A DNA stretch of 32,518 bases from contig JABURT010000081.1 of the NCBI GenBank assembly GCA_014762495.1, forward strand, positions 1 to 32,518. The letters run 5' to 3'. The stretch's first letter is position 1. Every line of letters begins with the position of its first letter. Under the pieces are notes generated by a model that was given only the letters and a program-made list of their open reading frames with translations, made no database searches and was not told the DNA's origin. Source of the stretch: Gammaproteobacteria bacterium (GTDB lineage Bacteria > Pseudomonadota > Gammaproteobacteria > Thiohalospirales > Thiohalospiraceae). Below, piece by piece: positions 23,852-32,518 of the stretch. A program made the position numbers and the translations under genes.

Positions 23852-24400
23852 ATGACAAATACCGCACGCATAGGATTCATCACCATCTCCGATCGCGCCA
23901 GTCGCGGCGAATACGAAGACCTGGGCGGGCCGGCCATGCAGGCCTGGATCGATAAGGCCCTGACCTCACCCTGGGAGGCCGTGGTGCGGCTCATCCCGGA
24001 TGAGCAGGATCAGGTGGAGGCGAGCTTGAAGGAACTGTGTGACGAAGAGGGATGCTGTCTCGTTCTGACCACCGGCAGTACCGGACCGGCGGTGCGCGAC
24101 ATCGTCCCCGAGGCCACCGAGGCGGTCTGCGACAAGATAATGCCGGGCTTTGGCGAACTGATGCGCCAGGAGAGCCTGAAATTTGTGCCCACCGCGATCC
24201 TGTCGCGGCAGACCGCGGGCATACGCGGCCAGTCGCTTATCATCAATCTGCCGGGCAAGCCCTCGGCCATTGATGATTGTCTCAACGCCGTGTTTCCGGC
24301 CGTGCCCTATTGTGTCGACCTCATCGAGGGTCCTTATATCGAGACCGATGAGACCGTATGCAAGGTCTTTCGTCCCAAGCATGCCAAGAAGCCTGATTAG
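23852..24400 (+). CDS. mogA: MogA, molybdopterin adenylyltransferase
   Basis: 182 residues of the MoaB/Mog family. Key features: IGFITISDRASRGEYEDLGGPAM at the N-terminus, the nucleotide/pterin-binding TTGSTGPAVRDIVPEAT (residues 73-89), and NLPGKPSAIDDCLNAVFPAVPYCVDLIEG at the C-terminus. It adenylylates molybdopterin before molybdenum insertion. No other molybdenum-cofactor gene is in the window. Upstream I see no good ribosome-binding site (CTTAGAG is the nearest), so the start rests on family alignment. The stop is three bases before rlmK. Confidence 0.95.
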   Translation: MTNTARIGFITISDRASRGEYEDLGGPAMQAWIDKALTSPWEAVVRLIPDEQDQVEASLKELCDEEGCCLVLTTGSTGPAVRDIVPEATEAVCDKIMPGFGELMRQESLKFVPTAILSRQTAGIRGQSLIINLPGKPSAIDDCLNAVFPAVPYCVDLIEGPYIETDETVCKVFRPKHAKKPD

Positions 24401-24403
24401 GCG

Positions 24404-25348
24404 ATGACCGATATCGAAAGCTACCGCAACCGCCTGCGCAAGAATGCCAAACACTGGGGCAAATGGGCGCGGCGACAGGGGATCAGTTGTTATCGCCTCT
24501 ATGACCGGGACATCCCGGAGTTTGCCCTGGCCGTGGATCGCTACGAGGATCAGATCCACCTACAGGAATATGAACGTCGATCCCAGTCCAGCGATGCCGA
24601 ACAGCAGGCGTGGTGGGAGGCCGTGATAGACGCCACCGCCGAGGTACTGGAACTGCCGCGGGATTCCATTCACGGCAAGACCCGGCGTCGGCAACAGGGC
24701 GAAAGCCAGTACGAGGCCACGGGCGAGTCGGGTCGCGAGTATATCGTCGAGGAACAGGGCCGACGCTTTCGCGTCAACCTGGACGCCTATGTCGATACCG
24801 GCTTGTTCCTGGACCATCGCAACACGCGACACATGGTGGCGGAGCGGGCACAAGGCAAACGCTTTCTCAACCTGTTTGCCTATACCGGCAGCTTCACCGT
24901 CTATGCCGCCACCGCCGGGGCACGCGATAGCGTTACGGTGGACATGTCCAATACCTATCAGGACTGGAGCCGACGCAACTTCAAACTCAATGGTCTCGAC
25001 CTGCAACGCCACCAGCTGGTGCGCGCCGACGTCTTCATGTGGATACGCGAGGCCCTGGAGCAGGGCGAAGAGTTCGACCTCATCGTGCTCGATCCGCCCA
25101 CCTTCTCCCAGTCCAAGAAGATGCATGGAGTGCTTGACATCCAACGCGACCATCCCTGGCTCATCCATCAATGTATGAAATTACTTACGCCACAGGGTGT
25201 ACTTTTCTTTTCCACCAACTTCCGCAAGTTCAAGCTGGAACCCAGCCTGCACGACTGGTATGTGCTGGAAGAGATCTCCAGTCAAACCGTCCCCGAGGAC
25301 TTTCGGGATAAAAAGATCCACCGATGCTGGCATGTCGTACACAAGTAA
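24404..25348 (+). CDS. rlmK: RlmK-like 23S rRNA m7G methyltransferase, stand-alone form
   Basis: 314 residues. The sequence follows the C-terminal (RlmK) half of E. coli RlmKL throughout: NRLRKNAKHWGKWARRQGISCYRLYDRDIPEFALAVDRY at the start, YVDTGLFLDHR (129-139), the SAM motif NLFAYTGSFTV (156-166), DMSNTYQDWSRRNFKLNGL, and the catalytic-loop region DPPTFSQSKKM (230-240). RlmK makes m7G2069 in 23S rRNA of E. coli. Here it is not fused to the THUMP-bearing RlmL domain, which would have to be encoded elsewhere. It sits between mogA and cysQ, probably as an operon. Substrate position is inferred from the family. Confidence 0.87.
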   Translation: MTDIESYRNRLRKNAKHWGKWARRQGISCYRLYDRDIPEFALAVDRYEDQIHLQEYERRSQSSDAEQQAWWEAVIDATAEVLELPRDSIHGKTRRRQQGESQYEATGESGREYIVEEQGRRFRVNLDAYVDTGLFLDHRNTRHMVAERAQGKRFLNLFAYTGSFTVYAATAGARDSVTVDMSNTYQDWSRRNFKLNGLDLQRHQLVRADVFMWIREALEQGEEFDLIVLDPPTFSQSKKMHGVLDIQRDHPWLIHQCMKLLTPQGVLFFSTNFRKFKLEPSLHDWYVLEEISSQTVPEDFRDKKIHRCWHVVHK

Positions 25349-25366
25349 AACGGACTGGTTATACAA

Positions 25367-26188
25367 ATGGATGATGCGTCACTCGGGGAACTGCTGGATC
25401 AGGTAACGCAGATCACGAAGGCTGCGGGTCGCGCCATACTTGATGTCTACAAGGGCGAGTTCCATGTCGATTACAAGGAGGATGCCTCGCCGGTCACCCT
25501 TGCCGATACACGCGCCCATGAGATTATTGTCAAGGCCCTGAGAGGATTGGAGACAAACTACCCGATTGTCTCGGAGGAGGGCGGGATTCCTCCACTCGAA
25601 CAACGACAACATTGGATACGATACTGGTTGGTCGATCCCCTGGACGGGACCAGGGAGTTTATCAATCGCAACGGTGAATTCACTGTCAATATTGCACTCG
25701 TAGATGGGCACCAGGTCATACTCGGCGTAGTCTACGCGCCGTGGCTGGATGTAACCTATTGTGCGGCACGTGGTCTGGGTGCGTTCAAAAACGAGGGTGT
25801 TCAGGAGCGAAAGGCGATTCAAGTTGCTAGGCACGGCGTGGCTGAGAGCTGGCGTGTGGTTGTCAGTCGTTCACACATGAGCAAACAGACAGAGCGGTTT
25901 ATCCAGGCACTGGGTGATGTGGAGTGCCTCAGTCTGGGCAGCTCGCTGAAACTCTGCCTGGTGGCCGAGGGCAGGGCACACCTGTATCCGCGACTGGCAC
26001 CTACCTTTGAATGGGACACTGCTGCGGCCCAATGCGTGGTGGAACAGGCCGGGGGCGAAGTCCTGTCATTGGACTTATCTCCCCTTCGCTACAATGCCCG
26101 CGATACGTTGCAAACCCCGGGCTTCGTCGCGTGCGGTGAAGTCGGTAATGACTGGAGGGGGCATTTGAAGGAGTTCGGTAGTGAGTAA
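25367..26188 (+). CDS. cysQ: CysQ, 3'(2'),5'-bisphosphate nucleotidase
   Basis: 273 residues of the inositol-monophosphatase-like family. Metal-binding motifs are intact: EDASPVTLADTRA (39-50), SEEGG (69-73), WLVDPLDGTREF (87-98) and, near the C-terminus, FEWDTAAAQCVVEQAGGEV. CysQ hydrolyses 3'-phosphoadenosine 5'-phosphate to AMP, recycling a by-product of sulfate assimilation. It is 18 bp downstream of rlmK with no clear ribosome-binding site, so coupling is possible. Related inositol phosphatases cannot be fully excluded, but the LDGTREF form is typical for CysQ. Confidence 0.93.
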   Translation: MDDASLGELLDQVTQITKAAGRAILDVYKGEFHVDYKEDASPVTLADTRAHEIIVKALRGLETNYPIVSEEGGIPPLEQRQHWIRYWLVDPLDGTREFINRNGEFTVNIALVDGHQVILGVVYAPWLDVTYCAARGLGAFKNEGVQERKAIQVARHGVAESWRVVVSRSHMSKQTERFIQALGDVECLSLGSSLKLCLVAEGRAHLYPRLAPTFEWDTAAAQCVVEQAGGEVLSLDLSPLRYNARDTLQTPGFVACGEVGNDWRGHLKEFGSE

Positions 26189-26322
26189 TGCCGCTGTCAT
26201 GTAACTATCCAAAGATGAAACGTTCTTGTTATGCTGAGACATCAATAATTACGCCGTTCCATTTGGCATTTGTTTAGTTAGCTAGGCTTGTTTGTTGTAT
26301 TGATTCGATTTAGAGAAACCGA

Positions 26323-27489
26323 ATGAAAATAGCTGTTGTAGGTACGGGTTATGTGGGTCTGTCCAATGCCATGTTGCTGGCCCAACACAACGAGGTCGTA
26401 GCCCTGGATATCGTTCCGGAGCGGATCGATACGCTCAATGCCGGGCAGTCGCCCATCGTCGATGCCGAAATTGAGTCCTTTTTGCACAACAAGGAACTGA
26501 ATTTTCGTGCAAGTCTCAACAAGGAAGAGGCCTATCTCGATGCCGATTTCGTCATCATTGCCACGCCCACCGATTATGACCCCGACACCAACTTTTTCAA
26601 CACCGGCTCGGTCGAGTCAGTGATAGAGGATGTACTTGCGATTAATCCCAAGGCGTTGATGGTGATCAAGTCCACTATCCCGGTGGGATACACCGCAAAG
26701 CTTAAGCAGGATATGGGTTGCGAGAATATCATTTTTTCCCCCGAGTTCCTGCGCGAGGGCAAGGCCCTGTATGACAATCTCTATCCCTCACGCATCGTGA
26801 TCGGCGAGCAGTCCGAGCGCGCCCAACGCTTCGCGCAGTTGCTCAAGCAGGGGGCGATAAAAGAAGATATTCCCACCCTGTTTACCAACTCGACCGAGGC
26901 CGAGGCGATCAAGCTCTTTGCCAACACCTACCTGGCCATGCGCGTGGCCTATTTCAATGAGCTCGACAGTTACGCGGAGACCCATGGGCTGGATACGCGC
27001 CATATCATCGACGGGGTATGTCTGGATCCGCGCATCGGAGCCCATTACAACAACCCCTCTTTCGGTTACGGCGGATACTGCCTGCCCAAGGATACCCGAC
27101 AATTGCTGGCGAATTACCAGGACGTGCCTAATAACATCATAGGTGCCATCGTCGATGCCAACTCCACACGCAAGGACTTCATTGCCGAAAGCATTCTCAA
27201 GCGTAACCCTGGTGTTGTCGGCATCTACCGCCTGGTCATGAAAGCCGACTCGGATAATTTTCGTGCCTCGGCCATACAGGGGGTCATGAAGCGAATCAAG
27301 GCCAAGGGGATCGAGGTGGTGGTATATGAGCCGGTACTTGAAGAAGGTGACTTCTTCCATTCCCGCGTGATCAAGGATCTGGAAGAGTTCAAACGGGTCT
27401 CCGATGTGATTGTCGCCAACCGCATTACCGATGAGATACGCGATGTTCTGGACAAGGTTTACAGTCGCGACCTGTTCGGTGGGGATTGA
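26323..27489 (+). CDS. ugd: Ugd, UDP-glucose 6-dehydrogenase
   Basis: 388 residues, the same length as E. coli Ugd. The NAD-binding motif [13 protein letters not shown] (7-19), [18 protein letters not shown] (81-98), [16 protein letters not shown] (139-146), the central [15 protein letters not shown] and the catalytic cysteine C253 ([10 protein letters not shown]) are present. It oxidises UDP-glucose to UDP-glucuronate for surface polysaccharide or lipid A sugar synthesis. No other polysaccharide gene is nearby, so the final product is not indicated. The 134-bp region upstream is AT-rich and may hold a promoter, but I see no convincing element. prmB follows after three bases. Confidence 0.96.
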   Translation: MKIAVVGTGYVGLSNAMLLAQHNEVVALDIVPERIDTLNAGQSPIVDAEIESFLHNKELNFRASLNKEEAYLDADFVIIATPTDYDPDTNFFNTGSVESVIEDVLAINPKALMVIKSTIPVGYTAKLKQDMGCENIIFSPEFLREGKALYDNLYPSRIVIGEQSERAQRFAQLLKQGAIKEDIPTLFTNSTEAEAIKLFANTYLAMRVAYFNELDSYAETHGLDTRHIIDGVCLDPRIGAHYNNPSFGYGGYCLPKDTRQLLANYQDVPNNIIGAIVDANSTRKDFIAESILKRNPGVVGIYRLVMKADSDNFRASAIQGVMKRIKAKGIEVVVYEPVLEEGDFFHSRVIKDLEEFKRVSDVIVANRITDEIRDVLDKVYSRDLFGGD

Positions 27490-27492
27490 GTC

Positions 27493-28398
27493 ATGTCGGA
27501 ATTGCATACCATACGTGATCATATCCGCTGGGGCACCAGCCTGTTCAGCCAGGCCAGGCTGTTCTATGGACACGGTACGGTCAATGCCCTGGATGAGGCG
27601 GCCTACCTGGTGTTGCACGCCCTGCACCTGCCGCCCGATTTCCCGGACAGCTATCTCGACACTCGGCTTACCGACACCGAGCGTCAGGCCGTAGTGAGCT
27701 TGCTGAAAAAGCGGGTAGAAACTCGCCAACCGGCCCCCTATCTCACCAACGAGGCCTGGTTCATGGGCATGCCATTCTACGTTGATGAGCGGGTCCTGAT
27801 CCCGCGTTCGCCCATTGCCGAACTCATCGAGCAGGGCTTTGAACCCTGGACAGATCCTGATGGCGTGGCGCGGATTCTGGACCTGTGCACCGGCAGTGGT
27901 TGCATCGCCATCGCCTGCGCTGCGGCCTTCCCCGATGCCGAAGTGGATGCATCAGAACTGTCGCAGGAAGCCCTGGCGGTGGCAGAAATCAATGTTGAGC
28001 GCCACCAGATGGAGGAGCAGATTCGGCTGGTTCAGGGAGACCTGTTCGCTAACCTCGAAAGGGAGCGCTACGACATCATCGTCAGCAATCCCCCCTACGT
28101 GGATGCCGAAGACATGGAGGGGCTGCCCAATGAATACCTGCACGAGCCCGAGCTGGCCCTGGCCGCCGGCTTCGACGGTCTCGATATTGTACGCCGCATG
28201 TTGGCTGAGGGTTCCGAACACCTGAATCCGGGTGGCATCATGGTGGTGGAGGTGGGCAATAGTCAGCCGGCCTTGGAACTGGCCTATCCCGAGGTGGAGT
28301 TCACCTGGCTGGAGTTTGAGCGGGGAGGGCACGGTGTGTTCCTGCTGACCGCAGAACAACTGGAAGAACATCAGGCACTGTTTCAGTCTCGTCTATGA
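27493..28398 (+). CDS. prmB: PrmB, ribosomal protein L3 glutamine methyltransferase
   Basis: 301 residues. The HemK/PrmB family NPPY motif is at 199-202 ([18 protein letters not shown]), the SAM-binding motif [13 protein letters not shown] at 129-141, and the N-terminal substrate domain has the PrmB pattern [23 protein letters not shown]. It methylates the amide of a glutamine in ribosomal protein L3. GGGGA precedes the ATG and the ugd stop is three bases upstream. In E. coli prmB lies next to aroC; here a possible aroC start is at the right edge, with hemN and a GGDEF-EAL gene in between. Confidence 0.95.
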   Translation: MSELHTIRDHIRWGTSLFSQARLFYGHGTVNALDEAAYLVLHALHLPPDFPDSYLDTRLTDTERQAVVSLLKKRVETRQPAPYLTNEAWFMGMPFYVDERVLIPRSPIAELIEQGFEPWTDPDGVARILDLCTGSGCIAIACAAAFPDAEVDASELSQEALAVAEINVERHQMEEQIRLVQGDLFANLERERYDIIVSNPPYVDAEDMEGLPNEYLHEPELALAAGFDGLDIVRRMLAEGSEHLNPGGIMVVEVGNSQPALELAYPEVEFTWLEFERGGHGVFLLTAEQLEEHQALFQSRL

Positions 28399-28467
28399 TC
28401 GAGGTCATTTCCTGCGCCTCTCTCGTCCGGGATAATGCACGAATAGATATTGATTTGAGAGCCATCC

Positions 28468-29856
28468 ATGAGTGAGACCAACTACGTCGTCTTTGACCCA
28501 GATCTAATCAAGTGTTACGACAAATCCGGACCCCGCTACACCTCCTACCCCACTGCGGTGGAGTTCACCGAAACGTTTGCTGAGGCTCAATACAAGGCCC
28601 AGGTGGAACGCGGTAATGCGACGGGTAATCCCCTGTCACTCTATTTCCATATCCCGTTTTGTGACACCGTCTGCTACTACTGTGGCTGCAATAAGGTGGT
28701 GACCAAGGACCGCTCGCGAGCAGCACCCTACCTGGACCGACTACACAAGGAGATCGCCCTGCAGGCGGCGTTGTTCGACGATTCCCGCATCGTTGATCAG
28801 TTGCACTGGGGAGGCGGTACGCCCACCTTCATTAGCCACGAAGAGATGCGTGAGTTGATGCGTGTCACCCGCGAACACTTCCGACTGTATGAGGATGACA
28901 CTGGCGAATACTCCATTGAGATCGACCCGCGAGAAGTCGATGCCAAGACCGTTGCCGTGTTGCGCGAGTTGGGCTTTAACCGCATGAGCCTCGGCGTACA
29001 GGACTTTGAGCCGGCGGTGCAGAAGGCGGTCAATCGCATCCAGTCCGAGCAGGTGACCCTGGGGGCGATCCAGGCCGCCCGTCATGAGGGTTTCAAGTCC
29101 ATCAGCGTTGATCTGATTTATGGTCTTCCACATCAGTCGTCGGTGAGTTTTCTACGTACGCTGGACAAGATCATCGAGGTCGATCCGGACCGCCTCTCCG
29201 TCTTTAACTACGCCCATCTACCGGAGATGTTTAAGCCGCAGCGACGCATCCATGCCGAGGACCTCCCCTCACCAGAGGAAAAGCTGGCGATCCTCAAGCT
29301 CACCATCGATCGGCTCACCGAGGCCGGCTATGTCTACATCGGCATGGACCACTTCGCCAAGCCCGAAGATGAACTGGCAGTGGCGCAAAGCGAAGGCACT
29401 CTGTATCGCAACTTTCAGGGCTATTCCACCCATGCCGACTGCGACCTGATTGGCCTGGGTGTCACCTCCATCGGCCAGGTAGCCGATTGTTATGCGCAAA
29501 ATATGAAAGGGATGGATGACTACTACGCAGCCATCGACGCGGGTCGTCTGCCCATCTACCGTGGCATCGAGCTGGATACGGACGATCGTCTGCGAAGGGA
29601 GGTCATCACCCAACTCATCTGCCACTTCCGGCTCGACTACGCGACAATAGAGACTCAGTATGGGATCCGTTTTGGCGATTATTTCCTCACGGAGTTACAG
29701 GAACTGGCTGCCTTGCAGAGCGATGGTCTGTTGCGTCTGAGTGACAAGGGGATCGAAGTTCAAGCGGCGGGCAAGTTGCTGATCCGAAATGTCTGCATGG
29801 TCTTTGACAAGTATCTGCGTCAGAAACAGGCGCAGCGTTTTTCCAAGGTCATTTAA
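28468..29856 (+). CDS. hemN: HemN, oxygen-independent coproporphyrinogen III oxidase
   Basis: 462 residues, normal for true HemN. The radical-SAM cluster motif is CDTVCYYCGC (C65, C69, C72 plus C74). HemN-specific features include SGPRYTSYPTAVEF near the N-terminus, LHWGGGTPTF, EIDPREVD, SVDLIYGLPHQS and the C-terminal HemN domain. It decarboxylates coproporphyrinogen III to protoporphyrinogen IX without oxygen. I looked for an FNR/Anr box in the 69 bp upstream and found no convincing one. It converges with the GGDEF-EAL gene, with a hairpin between. Confidence 0.96.
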   Translation: MSETNYVVFDPDLIKCYDKSGPRYTSYPTAVEFTETFAEAQYKAQVERGNATGNPLSLYFHIPFCDTVCYYCGCNKVVTKDRSRAAPYLDRLHKEIALQAALFDDSRIVDQLHWGGGTPTFISHEEMRELMRVTREHFRLYEDDTGEYSIEIDPREVDAKTVAVLRELGFNRMSLGVQDFEPAVQKAVNRIQSEQVTLGAIQAARHEGFKSISVDLIYGLPHQSSVSFLRTLDKIIEVDPDRLSVFNYAHLPEMFKPQRRIHAEDLPSPEEKLAILKLTIDRLTEAGYVYIGMDHFAKPEDELAVAQSEGTLYRNFQGYSTHADCDLIGLGVTSIGQVADCYAQNMKGMDDYYAAIDAGRLPIYRGIELDTDDRLRREVITQLICHFRLDYATIETQYGIRFGDYFLTELQELAALQSDGLLRLSDKGIEVQAAGKLLIRNVCMVFDKYLRQKQAQRFSKVI

Positions 29857-29860
29857 GAGC

Positions 29861-29914
29861 GGGTTTACATGGGCCAAGGATCAGGAAAGAGCAAATAGCG
29901 GGCCCATTAAACCC
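29861..29914. other. Bipartite inverted repeat between the convergent hemN and GGDEF-EAL genes
   Basis: GGGTTT (29861-29866) pairs with AAACCC (29909-29914) and ATGGGCC (29869-29875) with GGCCCAT (29901-29907), 13 bp in two blocks with a 25-nt loop. It starts four bases after the hemN stop. It could end transcription from both sides, but neither strand has a T-run, so it is not a typical intrinsic terminator. Confidence 0.45.
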
Positions 29915-29939
29915 ATCGTCTTGAACCCTGTGGCTACTC

Positions 29940-32312
29940 TTAAATCGTATGAATCAGGTGTCGCTGCGGATCGGTTTCGTTGTCATACAGCAGGCCCTCG
30001 ATAGGACGTGGCTTACCCAACCAGTGCCCCTGCATGTAATTGATGCCGGTCTCTTTGAGAAAATCGGCGGCGGCCTCGGTCTCGACGAATTCGGCGATGG
30101 TCTGTATGCCCATGATACCGGCGATTTGACTGATGGAAGTGACGAAGGCCTGGTTGAGATTATCCTCATCGATGTTGCGGATAAAGTTGCCGTCTATCTT
30201 GATGAAATCCACATTCAGGTTTTTCAGATAGCCGTATGAGCTGAGTCCCGAGCCGAAATCATCCAGTGCGAAACGACATCCCATGTGGCGTAGCACCGAG
30301 ATGAATTCCATTGCCGATGAGAGATTGGCAATGGCCGCCGTCTCGGTGATCTCAAAACAGATCTGGGACGGTTGAGTGTCATACTTTTGAAGACAGTGCA
30401 GGACGTAATCCAGCGACTGTTGGTCGGAAAGCGATTGCGCCGAGAGGTTGATGGTAAACAGGCTGTTACTGAGTACCGGGTTGTTGCTGTTGTCGGATAG
30501 GAATTCGATGGCTTTGCCCACGACCCAGCGGTCCAGGGCCGAGGCAAGATTATATCGCTCCGCCGCAGGTATAAAGGCCATGGGAGGGACGACGGTTCCA
30601 TCTTCTTCCTGCAATCGAATCAGGAATTCGTACATCATCGGTTGTTCATTATCACCGATGGGTATGATGGGCTGGTAAAACAGTGTGAAGCGATCCTTGG
30701 CGATGGCATCGTTAATGGCCGGCAGCCATTGCATTTCCCCCTGGCGACTGATCAAGGCGGCGTCGTCCGGACGGTAGATATGGATATGATTGCGACCCAG
30801 ATCCTTGGCTACATAACAGGCTGAGTCCGCCGCGCTCATCACTTCGTTGCTGTTGCCAGAATTGGCGTTGATTTCCACAAGTCCGATACTGACACCGATT
30901 TCAAACACATTGTTCTTCCAGTTGAAGCGGTAGTCCTTGACGGTTTGTTTCAGACGTTCGGCGATCTGCAGACCTTTGTCGGGATTACAACCCTCCAGCA
31001 GGATGCCGAACTCATCCCCCCCCAGGCGTGCCAGGACATCGTTGCCTCGGATGAGTGGTTTAAGTAGCGGGGCCAGTTGTTTGAGCAATTCGTCACCGGC
31101 ATTGTGACCGCAGGTATCGTTCACTACCTTGAACTGATCCAGATCCATGTACAGAAGGATATGGGTGAGTGATTCATGACGTGAGCTTTCAATGGCGGCA
31201 TCCAGTCTGCTCTCGAATTCCCTTCGATTGAGTAGCCCGGTGAGGGCGTCATGGCAGGCCTGGAAATGCAACTTCGCCGAGAGCTGATGCATTTCCGTGA
31301 CATCTCGCATGGTGAGAATGCCGCCAATCGACTTGCCGCTGCTGTCAAGGATGGGGGCGGCAGTGTATTCGATCGCAAAATTGGCCTGGTCACGTCGATG
31401 CAGATCGATAGCCTTGGGTGAGTAGACCGTCTTTCCTTCCACCATGGCCTGCATCAACGGGATGTTGATGGGCTCACGGTTTTCGAACAGTTCACTAATG
31501 TGAGAAAAGTGCTGTCCAATCAGCTGTTGACGGGACTGACCCAGTATCTTTTCCGCACCGGGATTCACCATATCGATCATACCCATGGCATTGGTGGTGA
31601 TGACGGCATCACCAATGGAGAACAGGGTGGTCTGGGCCCGCTCCTTCTCATTGAGCAGGTTTTGTGCGGCCAATCGCGACTGGCGAACACTGGAGACGGC
31701 GATGAAAATGCCCAACATAATGGTGATGAGGCCACTTAAGATGAGAAAGGTGCGACCGTGATAGTAGGATACACTGGCCTGCTCCAGGCTCAATGCCGCT
31801 TCTTCTTCCTCGTAGTCCAGGAATGCCTGCAGGGTGGATAACACACCTTCCTGCAAGGGGATGACCTCGCGGAATAGCAAGGTGCGGGCTTCTTCCATCT
31901 TGCCGTCTTGAAAGAGTTCAACGACCAAATTTTGCAGAGGAACATTGATGGTGGACAGTCTACTCTGGCGTGCCAGCAATTCTCGTTGAGTTTCATTCAA
32001 ATCGGAATCAAGAACGGCGTTGCGCGCCTTGATGAAGTCCTCGGCCACTTCGCGAAAGCGTATTAACTGTGCATCCTTTTCGAACGGGTCGGAGAGGATG
32101 ATATAGTTCAACAGGGCCACGGTCCGTTCCCGCGCGGCCTTGTACATCGTATAGATGTGTTTCTTTTCCTGTTCGTACTCGGTGATGTGATGCTGCAGGT
32201 ATTCGTGCTGATTGGCCATCCGATTCAGGCCCAGGATCATCATAGTCAGCAGAAGGGCGATCATGACTCCGAAGCCGATCGTGAGTCCTAATGTGCCTTG
32301 TTGTGTTCTCAT
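29940..32312 (-). CDS. Membrane GGDEF-EAL protein with PAS domain (c-di-GMP turnover)
   Basis: 790 residues. Membrane helices at about 8-30 and 188-208 flank a helical periplasmic sensor of about 155 residues (4-helix-bundle type). A PAS domain (about 225-345), GGDEF domain (about 352-515) and EAL domain (about 530-775) follow. GGDEF is intact at 431-435 with inhibitory site RGND at 422-425, the correct five residues before it. In the EAL domain the signature reads EFL (562-564), while N622, E654, D684/D685 (DDFGSG), K705 and E741 are retained, so activity is plausible for both domains. Which activity dominates is unknown. A near-consensus sigma-28 promoter lies upstream (32377-32403), suggesting flagellar co-regulation. 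Confidence 0.94.
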   Translation of the reverse strand: MRTQQGTLGLTIGFGVMIALLLTMMILGLNRMANQHEYLQHHITEYEQEKKHIYTMYKAARERTVALLNYIILSDPFEKDAQLIRFREVAEDFIKARNAVLDSDLNETQRELLARQSRLSTINVPLQNLVVELFQDGKMEEARTLLFREVIPLQEGVLSTLQAFLDYEEEEAALSLEQASVSYYHGRTFLILSGLITIMLGIFIAVSSVRQSRLAAQNLLNEKERAQTTLFSIGDAVITTNAMGMIDMVNPGAEKILGQSRQQLIGQHFSHISELFENREPINIPLMQAMVEGKTVYSPKAIDLHRRDQANFAIEYTAAPILDSSGKSIGGILTMRDVTEMHQLSAKLHFQACHDALTGLLNRREFESRLDAAIESSRHESLTHILLYMDLDQFKVVNDTCGHNAGDELLKQLAPLLKPLIRGNDVLARLGGDEFGILLEGCNPDKGLQIAERLKQTVKDYRFNWKNNVFEIGVSIGLVEINANSGNSNEVMSAADSACYVAKDLGRNHIHIYRPDDAALISRQGEMQWLPAINDAIAKDRFTLFYQPIIPIGDNEQPMMYEFLIRLQEEDGTVVPPMAFIPAAERYNLASALDRWVVGKAIEFLSDNSNNPVLSNSLFTINLSAQSLSDQQSLDYVLHCLQKYDTQPSQICFEITETAAIANLSSAMEFISVLRHMGCRFALDDFGSGLSSYGYLKNLNVDFIKIDGNFIRNIDEDNLNQAFVTSISQIAGIMGIQTIAEFVETEAAADFLKETGINYMQGHWLGKPRPIEGLLYDNETDPQRHLIHTI

Positions 32313-32376
32313 AAAAACCGCTTAAATTATAAGGTTTAATCGTCTTGCGTTTGACCGAGTTCGGATCATCTCAATT

Positions 32377-32403
32377 TTATCGGCAGACAGACAAAATTCT
32401 TTG
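32377..32403 (-). promoter_or_regulatory. Strong candidate sigma-28 promoter for the GGDEF-EAL gene
   Basis: On the minus strand CAAAGAAT (32403-32396), 11-bp spacer, GCCGATAA (32384-32377). The -10 element matches the FliA consensus at all eight positions and the whole site at 13 of 16. Transcription would begin near 32370, about 58 bases before the ATG. It is the best sigma-28 match I found in the window. The rest of 32313-32472 contains no gene I can support. Confidence 0.65.
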
Positions 32404-32472
32404 AGAGAATGCGTTGGTTTTTCAGGCTATTGAATGGCGACTTGGATCCGTGACTGGTTTACAATAGCGGCC

Positions 32473-32518
32473 ATGTCAGGGAACAGCTACGTAAAACTCT
32501 TTCCACTCACCGGCTTTG
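32473..32518 (+). CDS. 5' fragment of a gene running off the right edge, possibly aroC (chorismate synthase)
   Basis: Fifteen codons are visible from ATG at 32473 (MSGNSYVKLFPLTGF). They resemble the start of chorismate synthase (typically [20 protein letters not shown]), matching MSGN, KLF, T and F in register, but the usual Gly at position 7 is Val. In E. coli aroC is adjacent to prmB, and prmB lies 4 kb upstream here. An in-frame ATG at 32434 is an alternative start. No clear ribosome-binding site is visible. Too little sequence is present for a firm call. Confidence 0.35.
   Translation, partial: MSGNSYVKLFPLTGF

Noticed and set aside
26788-27729. 313-codon minus-strand frame opposite ugd and prmB
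   Set aside because: It crosses two well-conserved genes, has no ribosome-binding site or recognisable motif, and arises from high third-position GC.
28399-28467. FNR/Anr box before hemN (TTGAT near 28450)
   Set aside because: Only one half-site is present; the second ATCAA half is missing at the required spacing.
29861-29914. Intrinsic terminator after hemN
   Set aside because: The stem is long but neither strand has a following T-run, so it is reported only as an inverted repeat.

Overview
The window is a stretch of gammaproteobacterial chromosome. Its first 20 kb is the core flagellar and chemotaxis locus of a polarly flagellated cell. Gene order (fliOPQR-flhBA-flhF-fleN-fliA-cheYZAB-motCD-parA/parP-cheW-DUF2802) is the arrangement known from Pseudomonas, Vibrio and many sulfur-oxidising Gammaproteobacteria, and FlhF/FleN point to a polar flagellum. 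I cannot name the genus. mogA, oxygen-independent hemN and the AmmeMemoRadiSam genes suggest, weakly, a facultatively anaerobic lifestyle.

Layout. 1-5.4 kb: type III export apparatus (fliO fragment, fliP, fliQ, fliR, flhB, flhA), clearly AT-richer than the rest. 5.4-8.4 kb: flhF, fleN and the flagellar sigma factor fliA. 8.4-17.6 kb: cheY, cheZ, cheA, cheB, stator motC/motD, a ParA-like/CheW-like pair resembling the ParC/ParP array-positioning system, cheW and a DUF2802 gene, closed by a strong intrinsic terminator. 17.7-19.5 kb, minus strand: fliK followed by a stand-alone FlhB C-terminal-like gene. 19.5-20.4 kb: a membrane-anchored GYF_2-like/pentapeptide-repeat protein. 20.4-23.0 kb: the AMMECR1-like, Memo-like and radical-SAM triad, of unknown function. 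23.0-32.3 kb: an orphan predicted outer-membrane protein, mogA-rlmK-cysQ, ugd-prmB, hemN and a membrane GGDEF-EAL protein. The right edge holds a start codon that may be aroC. No tRNA, rRNA, insertion sequence, phage gene or CRISPR array was seen.

How it fits together. FliA (sigma-28) is encoded here, and four sites resembling its promoter (TAAAGTTT-N11-GCCGATAA) lie in non-coding gaps: before cheY, before cheW, before fliK (minus) and before the GGDEF-EAL gene (minus). The last would place c-di-GMP turnover in the late flagellar regulon.

The least explained part is the roughly 215-nt leader between the sigma-28 promoter and cheY. It holds two mutually exclusive hairpins, a further 8-bp hairpin, a possible pseudoknot, and a 38-codon ORF with a good ribosome-binding site whose stop overlaps the TTG start of cheY. 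The second is CheA, whose linker carries three copies of a motif resembling the CheY-binding peptides of FliM and CheZ in place of an evident P2 domain. I see no unmistakable new multi-gene system; these two elements and the AmmeMemoRadiSam triad are the best candidates.
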